A stretch of DNA of 64,000 bases from Candidatus Hydrothermus pacificus (GTDB taxonomy: Bacteria; Hydrothermota; Hydrothermia; Hydrothermales; Hydrothermaceae). Under the pieces are notes generated by a model that made no database searches, had not been told where the DNA came from, and was given only the letters and a program-made list of their open reading frames with translations. The position numbers and the translations under genes are program-made. The stretch is from NCBI GenBank assembly GCA_002011615.1, contig MTOH01000002.1, forward strand, positions 143,526 to 207,525, in the 5' to 3' direction. This document shows, piece after piece, positions 34,075-42,470 of the stretch. Position 1 is the first letter of the stretch, and each line of letters opens with the position of its first letter.

Positions 34075-36414
34075 CTACCTCCTGAATTTAAACGGGGTAT
34101 TTTCTTCTATATATTTTAATAGATTCTGGACTTCTTTTTCAACTTCATCCTCTGTTAATGTTCCCTCTTTTTTCCTGAAAACACATCTTATTGTAATGTT
34201 TTTTATCCCTTCTGGTAATGGTTTACCATAAAATACATCAATCGGATAAAACCTTTCAAGATATTCTCTTTTAAAGTTGTTTATTACTTTTTCAAGAACG
34301 CTATAACTTGTGTCCTGAGGAGAAAGAAATGAGAGGTCTCTGTAAAGGGGAGGAAACTTGGGAAGTTCAGTGAAAACAGGGGGATTAATGCTAATTGCAC
34401 TCAGGTCTATTTCAAAAATTTCTATTTCATAAGGTATATCAAAAAATTCATTATACCTTTCCGAAAGGATTCCTGCAAAACCTATTGTTTTATCCTTTTT
34501 ATGGATAGAAAATCCTGTTTTTAAAAAAGGGTAGTTTTCTGTTTTAAATGCAACTTCCAGCTTGAAGGAACTTAAAAAGTCATCAAGGACACCCTTTAAG
34601 TCGTAAAAATCTATTTTTCTCTCATTTTCAAATATATTTTTTTCCACCTCGCCACCCATTAAAACACATAGATTTTCTGCCTCTTCATAGTCCTTATCTT
34701 TTTTAAATACATGGCCTGTCTCAAAAAGTTTTATCAATCTTTTACCCCTGTTAACATTGATTGAAAAAGAGTGGAGGAGAGATATGAAAATGTGTCTTCT
34801 TAGATGGGAATATCTCTGAGAAAGGGGGTTTTTCAAAGGAATAAATCTCTCTGATGACAATCCTGACAGTTCAATATCCTTTTCTCCTACAAAGGTAACC
34901 GAAATACTTTCATAAAAACCTTTGTTTTTAAAAAATTCCCTTATTTTATCCCTGATTCTATCTCTTGTTCCTGTAAAACCCACTCCCTTTTCTATTTTCC
35001 CTCTTATTTTCTCATATCCATAATGTCTTGCAATTTCTTCAATTAAATCCTCTTCAATTTCTATATCTCTTCTGAAGGAAGGAATATAAAAGAATATCTT
35101 ATCTCCTTCCTGGTCTTTAACTTTGAATCCCAGATTTTCAAGAATTTCTTTTGCCTGTTTGATGCCTATATCTTCTCCCAGAACTTTTTTAATTCTATCT
35201 TCTCTTAAAAATACCGAGATTTCTTTTTTCTCCCCTTTTTTGACATCAGTTATAATTCCTGATGTTCCTCCACATATTTCCTCAAACATGAAGGTTGCTC
35301 TTTTTGATGCGTATAGTACGCCTTCCCAGTCTGCTTTTCTTTCAAATCTGTAGGAGCTTTCTGTATCAATTTTCAGTTTTTTTCTGCTTCTTCTTATAGA
35401 TATATTATCAAAATAGGCACTCTCAAGAAAGATATTTTTTGTATTTTCAGTAACTCCTGTTTCTTCACCTCCTATTATACCTGCAATTGCAACGGGCCTT
35501 TCAGCATCTGCAATTACAAGGATATCCTTTGAAAGTTCTCTTTCCACACCGTCCAGACATACTATTTTTTCCCTTTGTTTTGCTTTCCTCACGATTATTT
35601 TTTCCTTTAGTTTGTCAAGGTCAAAGGCATGTAGAGGTTGACCGGTCTCAAGCATAACTATATTTGTGATATCAACCACATTGTTTATAGGTCTTAAACC
35701 AGAAACAAAAAGCCTTACCTGAATCTTTGCAGGTGATTTCTTTACCTTTATATTCTGGATAACCCTCCCTGTATATCTTGGACACAGGTCATAGTCCTTT
35801 ATCTCAACAGGGAACTCAGGAATTTCAAGATTAATATCAGGTTCTGCAGAGGGAGGAGAGAATGAAACTCCTTTGTATGCTGCTATTTCTCTCGCCACTC
35901 CGATTACCCCAAGAAGGTCAGGTCTGTTTGGTGTTATCTCCATGTCAAATACAACATCAGGCAAACCCATCCCGGGCAATGGGTCTTCACCTATTTTAAA
36001 TTCCTCATCAAGTTCTATAAGACCTTCTCTTTCTTCGCCAACTCCTATCTCATCAAAAGAAAGAAGCATCCCCTCAGACTTTATACCATCAAAATCTCTT
36101 ATACCCAGAACCTCTCCCATTATTTCTGTTCCAGGAGGAGCGTATACCGTAAGCATATCCTGTTTTGTATTCGGTGCACCTGAAATCACGGTCCTTTTTC
36201 TTTTTCCATCATTTATCTCGCAAATATAGAGTTCTTTATTTTTTACCTTTTGAACCTTTTCGATTTTTACAACCTTCAATTTGTTTTCCAGTCCCCACGC
36301 AATTTTTTTAGTTTCTTCAATTCCCATTCCCAGAGAGCTCAGAATTTCTGCGAGGTCTTCAGGGTTATAATCAAACTCAAGAAATTCCTTAAGCCAGTTA
36401 TAGGTTACCTTCAT
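34075..36414 (-). CDS. pheT: Phenylalanyl-tRNA synthetase beta subunit
   Basis: A 779-residue full-length PheT. The N-terminal EMAP/tRNA-binding domain, the B3/B4 editing domain (about 200-400; INNVVDITNIVMLETGQPLH and FDLDKL), B5 domain and the catalytic-like core are in order. The C-terminal FDX anticodon-binding domain begins at FTELPKFPPLYRDLSF. It pairs with PheS to charge tRNA-Phe. Its start overlaps pheS by four bases. Confidence 0.98.
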   Translation of the reverse strand: MKVTYNWLKEFLEFDYNPEDLAEILSSLGMGIEETKKIAWGLENKLKVVKIEKVQKVKNKELYICEINDGKRKRTVISGAPNTKQDMLTVYAPPGTEIMGEVLGIRDFDGIKSEGMLLSFDEIGVGEEREGLIELDEEFKIGEDPLPGMGLPDVVFDMEITPNRPDLLGVIGVAREIAAYKGVSFSPPSAEPDINLEIPEFPVEIKDYDLCPRYTGRVIQNIKVKKSPAKIQVRLFVSGLRPINNVVDITNIVMLETGQPLHAFDLDKLKEKIIVRKAKQREKIVCLDGVERELSKDILVIADAERPVAIAGIIGGEETGVTENTKNIFLESAYFDNISIRRSRKKLKIDTESSYRFERKADWEGVLYASKRATFMFEEICGGTSGIITDVKKGEKKEISVFLREDRIKKVLGEDIGIKQAKEILENLGFKVKDQEGDKIFFYIPSFRRDIEIEEDLIEEIARHYGYEKIRGKIEKGVGFTGTRDRIRDKIREFFKNKGFYESISVTFVGEKDIELSGLSSERFIPLKNPLSQRYSHLRRHIFISLLHSFSINVNRGKRLIKLFETGHVFKKDKDYEEAENLCVLMGGEVEKNIFENERKIDFYDLKGVLDDFLSSFKLEVAFKTENYPFLKTGFSIHKKDKTIGFAGILSERYNEFFDIPYEIEIFEIDLSAISINPPVFTELPKFPPLYRDLSFLSPQDTSYSVLEKVINNFKREYLERFYPIDVFYGKPLPEGIKNITIRCVFRKKEGTLTEDEVEKEVQNLLKYIEENTPFKFRR

Positions 36415-37409
36415 TTGAAAATCTCCAGAAAATCAATTTCATTTTCATAAAAAAGCCTTATATCCGGGATTCTGTATTTTATCATTGCCATCCTTTCTAT
36501 TCCGAAACCAAAAGCATATCCTGTGTATTTTTCTGTATTATAGCCAACATTCTCAAAGACCCTTGGATGAACCATTCCACATCCTAAAACTTCAAGCCAT
36601 CCTGTGTAGCCGCATGTTGAGCATCCTTTTCTTTTGCATATTGCACATGAAATAGCTACTTCTGCAGAAGGTTCTGTGAAAGGGAAATAGGAGGGTAGAA
36701 ATTTTATTTCTGTATCAGCCCCAAAGAATTCTTTTGCAAAAATCTCAAGAGTTCCTTTAAGTTCAGCAAAGGAGACTCCCTCGTCAACATAGAGCCCTTC
36801 AAGTTGGTGGAATACAGGAGAGTGTGAGGGGTCAAAGGGGTCAACCCTGTAAACCTTTCCCGGTGCTATTATTCTAACAGGGGGTTTTCTTGATTTCATT
36901 ACCCTTATCTGAACAGGTGATGTATGTGTTCTCAAAATTAATTCTTCTTCAACAAAGAAAGATGCCTGTTCATCCCTTGTGGGGTGTTCTTTTGATATGT
37001 TAAGCGCCTCAAAGTTATGATAGTCTGATTCCATTTCAGGCCCTGAAACAACTTCAAAACCCATACCTGTAAAAATCTCTTCTATTTCTTTTAGAACAAT
37101 TGAAATCGGGTGTAAAGAACCTGTCTCAGATTTTCTTCCAGGAATAAAGAGGTCTATACTCGGTTTTCTCTTTTCCTCAAATTCTTTACTCTTTTCTTCA
37201 ATAAAACTTTTGATTCTCTCCTGAAGCTCATTCAATGTTTTACCCGCTGATTTTCTTTCGTCAGAAGAAAAATCCTTGAGTTTTTTGAAATACTCTTTTA
37301 TTAAACCTTTTCTACCGAGATATTTTACCCTTATCTTTTCTAAATCTTCTAAATTTGAACACGATTTTATGTCTTCTTCCAAAGAAATTTTTAATTCTTT
37401 TAAATCCAT
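36411..37409 (-). CDS. pheS: Phenylalanyl-tRNA synthetase alpha subunit
   Basis: A 332-residue PheS. An N-terminal coiled coil (1-85) is followed by the class II core: motif 1 around HPISIVLKEIEEIF, motif 2 in RIIAPGKVYRVDPFDPSHSP, and motif 3 in GYAFGFGIERMAMIKYRIPD. Two cysteine pairs (CAICKRKGCSTCG) form a zinc-like knuckle between motifs 2 and 3. It starts five bases after rplT and overlaps pheT by four. Confidence 0.98.
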   Translation of the reverse strand: MDLKELKISLEEDIKSCSNLEDLEKIRVKYLGRKGLIKEYFKKLKDFSSDERKSAGKTLNELQERIKSFIEEKSKEFEEKRKPSIDLFIPGRKSETGSLHPISIVLKEIEEIFTGMGFEVVSGPEMESDYHNFEALNISKEHPTRDEQASFFVEEELILRTHTSPVQIRVMKSRKPPVRIIAPGKVYRVDPFDPSHSPVFHQLEGLYVDEGVSFAELKGTLEIFAKEFFGADTEIKFLPSYFPFTEPSAEVAISCAICKRKGCSTCGYTGWLEVLGCGMVHPRVFENVGYNTEKYTGYAFGFGIERMAMIKYRIPDIRLFYENEIDFLEIFK

Positions 37410-37414
37410 CTTTT

Positions 37415-37768
37415 TTATTCAAGGTTTTCCTTTACAAGGTTTACAAGATTCTCAAAAGATTCTGGTTCAAAAACAGCAATATAGGCAAGCATTTTTCTGT
37501 TTATGTTTATGTTGAGTTTTCTCAGAGTCTGGATAAACTGAGAGTATTTAATTCCGAGATTTCTACAGGCAGCATTGATCCTTGTAATCCAGAGTCTCCT
37601 GAATTCTCTCTTTTTCTCCTTTCTGTGTCTGTAAGCATAGGCTAAACTTTTAATGACCTGTTCATTTGCTTTTTTGAATGTGCTTGATTTCTGTCCGTAG
37701 TATCCTCTTGCCATTTTCCTGATTTTTTTGTGTTTTCTTCGGGTAAGAGGTCCTCCTTTAATTCTCAT
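37415..37768 (-). CDS. rplT: Large ribosomal subunit protein bL20
   Basis: A 117-residue L20: GPLTRRKHKKIRKMARGYYG, then YAYRHRKEKKREFRRLWITR and INAACRNLGIKYSQFI are diagnostic. It binds 23S rRNA early in assembly. It is the first gene of a long operon, with promoter and AAGGAGG close upstream. The usual partners infC and rpmI are missing upstream, and the leader of about 24 bases is too short for the L20 autoregulatory structure known in other bacteria. Confidence 0.97.
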   Translation of the reverse strand: MRIKGGPLTRRKHKKIRKMARGYYGQKSSTFKKANEQVIKSLAYAYRHRKEKKREFRRLWITRINAACRNLGIKYSQFIQTLRKLNININRKMLAYIAVFEPESFENLVNLVKENLE

Positions 37769-37798
37769 TTCTATCCTCCTTAAATTATAAGTGTTTTA

Positions 37799-37827
37799 AT
37801 TATAAGTTATTCTGTTTTCTATTGCAA
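37799..37827 (-). promoter_or_regulatory. Promoter of the rplT-pheST-...-cca operon (TTGCAA-17-TATAAT)
   Basis: On the minus strand TTGCAA (37822-37827) and TATAAT (37799-37804) are 17 bases apart, giving a leader of about 24 bases with TAAGGAGG before the rplT ATG. Confidence 0.65.
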
Positions 37828-37955
37828 ATTTAAGATGTGTTTCAGTGCATTTTATATGTTGTTAAATGTCAAAGTCTAATGAAAACTTGAAAAAGCAGGG
37901 GGCAGAGGGTTAAATTTTAAATTCATTTCTCTGGATTTTAATATTTGAAAACTCG

Positions 37956-37961
37956 TATAAT
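37956..37961 (+). promoter_or_regulatory. -10 box of a leaderless promoter
   Basis: TATAAT ends 9 bases before the ATG at 37971. The -35 is weak (TGGATT at 37932-37937, spacing 18). No Shine-Dalgarno is present. Confidence 0.5.
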
Positions 37962-37970
37962 AAAAATAGT

Positions 37971-40085
37971 ATGCTGGTATTTTTATTCACAGACATTGAG
38001 GGTTCAACAAAGAAGTGGGAGAAATTCAAAGATAGAATGGCGGATGCTCTTAAAAGGCATGATATTATTTTAAAAGAATATATAAAAGAATATGACGGTG
38101 AGATAGTAAAACATACAGGTGATGGAATATTTGCAGTTTTTAAGAAAGGGAATCCTTTGGAGTGCGTAATTAATATCCAGAAAAAATTTTTTAAAGAAAA
38201 CTGGGAAAGTGTTGAAGGACTGAGAATTCGCATTGCAATGCATGCAGGCTTTGCTGAAAAAAGAGGTGATGATTATTATGGAACCGATGTTAACAAAACC
38301 GCAAGAATTTTGCAGGCAGGCTGGGGTGGTCAGATTTTAATAACAGAAGAGGTAATTAAAAATTTCAATCTTCCTGAAAATACACAGGTAATGGACCTCG
38401 GGATTCATAAGTTAAAGGACCTTTCAGGATTTCAAAAAATATATCAACTTATTCATCCAGATATTCCTCTTAAAAAATTTCCCCCGTTAAATTCTCTATC
38501 CCGTTACCCCAACAATTTACCCATCCAGTCCACTCCTTTTGTAGGCAGAAAAAAAGAAATTTCAGAGATTATTAAAATTTTAAAAGAACCGGAATGTAGA
38601 GTTTTAACGATTACAGGTTCAGGTGGGGTGGGAAAGACAAGAATTGCAGTTCAGGCAGGTGCTGAGATGTTCGAGGATTTTCCTGATGGTGTGTTTTTAG
38701 TGCCTCTTGAACTTTTAAATACAAAGGAGCTTATTGCAGGTAAAATTGCTGATTCCATTGGTTTTAACTTTTATAGCAGGGATGAACCCGCTATTCAGAT
38801 TATAAACTATTTAAGAGAAAAGAATATGCTTTTAATTATGGATAATTTCGAGCATATTATTGAGGGAGCGGATATTGTGTCCCGGATTTTAAAAAATACA
38901 GAAAATGTCAAGTTTCTTATTACCTCCAGAGAGATTCTAAAAATCCAGGGTGAATGGAGCTATGAATTAAAGGGGCTTGAATATCCCGGTGAAGAAGCGA
39001 AGTTTAAAGAATATGATGGGGTAAAACTTTTTGTGAATGGTGCAAGAAGAGCAAAACCTGATTTCAGTCCATCTGATGATGATAAGTTATGGATAATACG
39101 TATATGCCAGATGGTCCAGGGGCTACCTCTTGCAATAGAAATTGCGTCTGCATGGGTAAAGGCGCTGTCCTGTAGAGAGATTGCTGAAGAGATACAGAAG
39201 AATATTGATTTTCTTGCGACTTCTTTAAAAGATATTCCGGAAAGACACAGAAGTTTAAGGGCTGTATTTGACTATTCATGGGAACTTTTAAAGGAAAACG
39301 AGAAAAGAGCACTCAAGTATTTATCGGTTTTTAAAGGAGGTTTTACCAGAGAATCAGCAAAGAAGGTTGCAAATGTGGATTTAAATCTGCTTTTATCTCT
39401 CATTGAAAAATCTCTTATAAAAAAAGAAAATTTAAGATATAATATGCTTAATCTCACCCTGCGGTATGCAGAAAAGAAACTAAAACAAAATCTGGACGAA
39501 TATAAAAATATTAAACATAAGTATGTAGACTATTACACTAATTTTATAGAGGAGAAAAAAATATATATGAAAACACAGGAGCAAAAAGAGAAATTTGATA
39601 AGCCCTTAACAGAAGAAATTGAGAATATAAGGGATGCATGGGAATACGCGGTTGAAAACAGACTTCTTGATAAAATAAAAAAATTCATTGAGCCTTTACA
39701 TTTCTTTTATAGTGAGAAAACAAGGTATCAGGAAGGGAAATTAATCTTTGAAATGGCTGAGACTAAATTGCGAGATTTACAGGGTAAAGATGGTCTTTTA
39801 TTATATTCAAAAATACTTGCAAGACTCGGGACTTTTTATTTGTCCATGGGATTTTATAAGGAAGCAAAGGAGCGTCTTGAGAGAAGTTTAAAAGTTTTTA
39901 AAAAATTTAATTCAAAAAAAGAAATTGTAGTGGTTTACAGGAAATTGGGACTGACATTCCTTTCTCTTGGAGATTATAAAAGGTCAGAAGAATTTTTTAA
40001 AAAGGCCCTTAAAATAGCAAAAGAATTAAATGACAAATATGAAATTTCAGGACTTAAGAACAACATCGGCCTTATTTACTGGTGA
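37971..40085 (+). CDS. Class III adenylate/guanylate cyclase-STAND ATPase-TPR regulator, N-terminal part (ends at in-frame TGA)
   Basis: Residues 1-165 are a class III nucleotidyl cyclase domain with FTDIEGSTKKWE (metal Asp near 8) and GDGIFAVFKKGNPLE (second Asp), and HAGFAEKRGDDYYG. Residues about 180-480 are a STAND/NB-ARC-like ATPase: FVGRKKEI, P-loop GSGGVGKTR near 215-225, LLIMDNFEHI, and LITSRE. After about residue 600 come TPR repeats. The frame ends in TGA at 40083-40085, but the same frame continues at once with more TPRs (see 40086-40898). Such cyclase-ATPase-TPR proteins are usually 900-1100 residues. The gene has a leaderless promoter. Confidence 0.85.
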   Translation: MLVFLFTDIEGSTKKWEKFKDRMADALKRHDIILKEYIKEYDGEIVKHTGDGIFAVFKKGNPLECVINIQKKFFKENWESVEGLRIRIAMHAGFAEKRGDDYYGTDVNKTARILQAGWGGQILITEEVIKNFNLPENTQVMDLGIHKLKDLSGFQKIYQLIHPDIPLKKFPPLNSLSRYPNNLPIQSTPFVGRKKEISEIIKILKEPECRVLTITGSGGVGKTRIAVQAGAEMFEDFPDGVFLVPLELLNTKELIAGKIADSIGFNFYSRDEPAIQIINYLREKNMLLIMDNFEHIIEGADIVSRILKNTENVKFLITSREILKIQGEWSYELKGLEYPGEEAKFKEYDGVKLFVNGARRAKPDFSPSDDDKLWIIRICQMVQGLPLAIEIASAWVKALSCREIAEEIQKNIDFLATSLKDIPERHRSLRAVFDYSWELLKENEKRALKYLSVFKGGFTRESAKKVANVDLNLLLSLIEKSLIKKENLRYNMLNLTLRYAEKKLKQNLDEYKNIKHKYVDYYTNFIEEKKIYMKTQEQKEKFDKPLTEEIENIRDAWEYAVENRLLDKIKKFIEPLHFFYSEKTRYQEGKLIFEMAETKLRDLQGKDGLLLYSKILARLGTFYLSMGFYKEAKERLERSLKVFKKFNSKKEIVVVYRKLGLTFLSLGDYKRSEEFFKKALKIAKELNDKYEISGLKNNIGLIYW

Positions 40086-40898
40086 ATTCAGGAATATGAC
40101 AGAGCAAAAAAGTTGTTTGAGAGAAGCCTTGAAATATGGAGAGAACTGAATTATAAAAAAGGGATTGCACTATCTCTTGGTAATTTAGGTCTTATATACC
40201 ATTACAAAAAAGACTATAAAAAGGCTGATGGATTTTTGAGAAGATGTCTGGAACTTGAAATAGAACTTGAAAATATGCTCGGTATTGCGCGTGCCTATTA
40301 CAACATTGGTCTGAATTATAAACATATGGAGGATTATGAAGAGGCAAAGAAATATTATGAGAAGGCTCTTGAAATAGAAAGAAATATAGGAGATAGGACA
40401 GGTATTGCTATTTCTTTAAATGCAATTGCTGATTTGAGCCTTGAACAGAACAATTATTCAGAGGCAGAAGACCTTTCTACAAAAGCTCTTGAATTAAGTA
40501 GAGAAATGGGTAATGCAGTAACCGAAACAGAAGCTCTCTATAATCTTGGGGAATCTTTAATCCGTAAAGGAGAACCTGATAAAGGTATTGGATATATTTA
40601 CTGTGCTTTAAAAAAAGCCCTTGAGCTCAATCTTGTTTATATTAGATACGGGCTTTTCAGTTCTGCAAACTTTTTTATCATGAAAAAGGATTGTGAAACA
40701 GCTTTTAAAATTCTTATCTATTTAAAAGAAAATTATAAAGAAGAATTTGAAGAAAAGATTGATAAGAAAATTGAGGAACTTAAACCCGACCCTGAACTTT
40801 TAAAAAGAATTTCAAAAGAAGTAAGCAATAAAAATCTCAAAGATTTTACAGAAGATATTATAAAAAAAATAAGCATTTATTTAAAAGATTCTGTTTAA
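40086..40898 (+). pseudogene. C-terminal TPR half of the cyclase-STAND protein, beyond an in-frame TGA
   Basis: Directly after TGA 40083-40085 the same frame reads IQEYDRAKKLFERSLEIW and goes on for 270 codons of TPR units (GIALSLGNLGLIYHYKKDY, GIARAYYNIGLNYKHMEDY, GIAISLNAIADLSLEQNNY). The stop falls inside a repeat (NIGLIYW-stop-IQEYDRA) at a position that varies between repeats. A TTG at 40113 could restart translation but has no Shine-Dalgarno. This is most simply one nonsense codon in a gene of about 975 codons. Recoding is possible but not supported by the many ordinary TGA stops in the window. Confidence 0.7.
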
Positions 40899-41247
40899 AA
40901 CCGGGATTTAATAATCAGAAATTAAAAAAGAAGTAGAAAAATTAGTTAAAGTGGATATTCCCTATGAAAAAGTGTTCTTATATTCTATCCTTAAAAAACT
41001 ATGGAAAATTTATTTAAATATGAAGGTGCTGTCAAAAAATTCACCCGCAAAGAAAATTAAATTATCCTGACCCCTTTAAATCCCGCATATGACCCTCTTA
41101 TATTCCCATCCAAAGACCTCAAAACTCGCAAACTCGAACTCTTCAAAGTCGTCGCGATTCACCGTAACTACCTTTCCCCTTGACAAAGAAATTTATTTTC
41201 CTTTATATTTTTTTATATATTTTTATAGTTCTTTAAAAGGAGACGAG
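40899..41247. other. Gene-poor stretch with coding debris
   Basis: The + strand has a start-less open run 40918-41070 (EIKKEVEKLVKVDIPYEKVF...). The - strand has an open run 41076-41192 (VVTVNRDDFEEF...VFGWEYKRV) that reads like the end of a small PIN-type or similar toxin. Neither has a start. Both look like remains of earlier accessory genes. Confidence 0.35.
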
Positions 41248-41697
41248 ATGAATACAATAAGCTTTCCTTATAAATTAGAAAAAAATCTTTTATATTTTCA
41301 GGAAAAATTGCCATCGCCTTTGACCCAATTGGGAGAATCAAGGTGGAGACTCTTTTTTCATATAATTATACAGGCATTTAAGCTATCCAGAGAAATTTTC
41401 GATCTATCCAGAATGTATTATAATGAAGTGATACCTCAAACTTATACAATTCTTGAAGTTCTACCGGATACCAAATCTATAAAGGATTTGGAATATTTTC
41501 ACAAAATACTCTTATGTGTTTATTCTGTAGTTGATAAAGTGGAAAAAATCCCATTTTTCCCTATTAATAATGAGCATCACAAAATGAAAGAAAAAGTGGA
41601 GCACGCATTAGAGATGCTTGAATATGTATTAGAAAATCATTCAGAGATAGAAAAAATTCTAACGGATATTGAGAAGAATATGCAGTGTGGAGATTAA
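41248..41697 (+). CDS. Helical protein of unknown family, candidate antitoxin partner
   Basis: A 149-residue protein. ATG 41248 is chosen because AAAGGAGA ends six bases before it; the frame is open further upstream. It is almost all helix (WRLFFHIIIQAFKLSREIF, LEYFHKILLCVYSVVDKVEK, KVEHALEMLEYVLENHSEI), with no DNA-binding motif I can see. The downstream RelE-like frame begins inside its last codons, as in type II toxin-antitoxin operons. An antitoxin role is inferred from position only. I do not recognise the family. Confidence 0.55.
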   Translation: MNTISFPYKLEKNLLYFQEKLPSPLTQLGESRWRLFFHIIIQAFKLSREIFDLSRMYYNEVIPQTYTILEVLPDTKSIKDLEYFHKILLCVYSVVDKVEKIPFFPINNEHHKMKEKVEHALEMLEYVLENHSEIEKILTDIEKNMQCGD

Positions 41698-42037
41698 AGA
41701 ATATCCAACCTTCCAAAGAGTTCTCAAAAAACTTATTAAAAAATATCCCTCTTTAAAAGATGATATCTCACGAGAATTCGAGAACCTAACTCCTGAAGAT
41801 ATTAAACGAAAAGCAGATCCATATCCAAAATTTCATAGAAAAATCTGGTCCCTATGAATGAAATGCACATCTACCGGAAGAGGAAAATCTTTTTTCCGGA
41901 TAGAGTTTTATTTCAACGAAGAAAATCCTACCGCTATTTGGCTTATTAATGCTTTTCCAAAAAGTGATATAAAGCCCTTATCCCCCAAACAGGTAAAAGA
42001 ACTTTTAAAAGAACTTGAGAAAAAACACTCCCCTTGA
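41687..42037 (+). pseudogene. RelE/HigB-like toxin interrupted by an in-frame TGA
   Basis: From GTG 41687 the frame reads MEIKEYPTFQRVLKKLIKKY... and ends at TGA 41855-41857 after FHRKIWSL. The same frame continues with MKCTSTGRGKSFFRIEFYF, AIWLINAFPKSD and LSPKQVKELLKELEK to TGA 42035-42037. The two parts together give a 116-codon RelE/HigB-like toxin: GKS...R is the catalytic-strand region and the LSPKQVKELLKEL tail is typical. The stop sits where an Arg or similar codon (CGA/AGA to TGA) could have been. It begins 11 bases inside the helical partner gene. Confidence 0.6.
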
Positions 42038-42455
42038 CCCTTCTTTCTTTTTTCCTTTAATTTCTTTAATCCGGTTAAACTCTCATGTCAAACAATGTCA
42101 AAAATTTATTTGGCACAAATATTCTTATCTCTCAATTACTTACAATTTCGTCTGATAAAATCTTGACAAAATTTTCAAATTCGTCGGGTTTAACAAAAAT
42201 TAAAGAAACATTAAACCAGAAATCAAGAAAATTAAAAAAAATTATGCCAAATTTTTCAAAGAAAATGAAAACGACTTTAATCAAAAATTCTGTAAATCCC
42301 ATTGTATCCCAACCTTTTTACGCATCCAACTTAAATTTTCACGCTTCTCAATTCAAATACACCCCCCATTTTTAAAGATTTAAAGCACTATTTTAGAAAA
42401 AAACAAAATATTTTCAGGGCGAGTATACTTTTTGAAAACAGAGTAAAAATATCTT
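42038..42455. other. Gene-poor stretch before aconitase
   Basis: A 96-codon + strand frame (42085-42375) has low-complexity Lys/Asn/Ser content and no Shine-Dalgarno; I do not accept it. The - strand has a short open run ending ...VKPDEFENFVKILSDEI. No structured element is seen apart from the promoter at 42432-42461. Confidence 0.4.
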
Positions 42456-42461
42456 TAAAAT
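42432..42461 (+). promoter_or_regulatory. Leaderless promoter of aconitase (TTGAAA-18-TAAAAT)
   Basis: TTGAAA (42432-42437) and TAAAAT (42456-42461) are 18 bases apart. The ATG at 42471 is 9 bases past the -10 and no Shine-Dalgarno is present. Confidence 0.6.
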
Positions 42462-42470
42462 AAAAACGCT

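Noticed and set aside
40083..40085. Selenocysteine at the in-frame TGA
   Set aside because: No convincing stem-loop follows the codon and TPR repeats have no conserved Cys at this position.
37971..40898. Genetic code change with TGA as an amino acid
   Set aside because: TGA ends several intact, overlapping genes (for example 14010-14012, 18088-18090, 19110-19112, 61821-61823), so it works as a stop here.
42085..42375. 96-codon + strand frame before aconitase
   Set aside because: Low-complexity Lys/Asn/Ser content, no Shine-Dalgarno or nearby -10, and opposite-strand debris in the same place.
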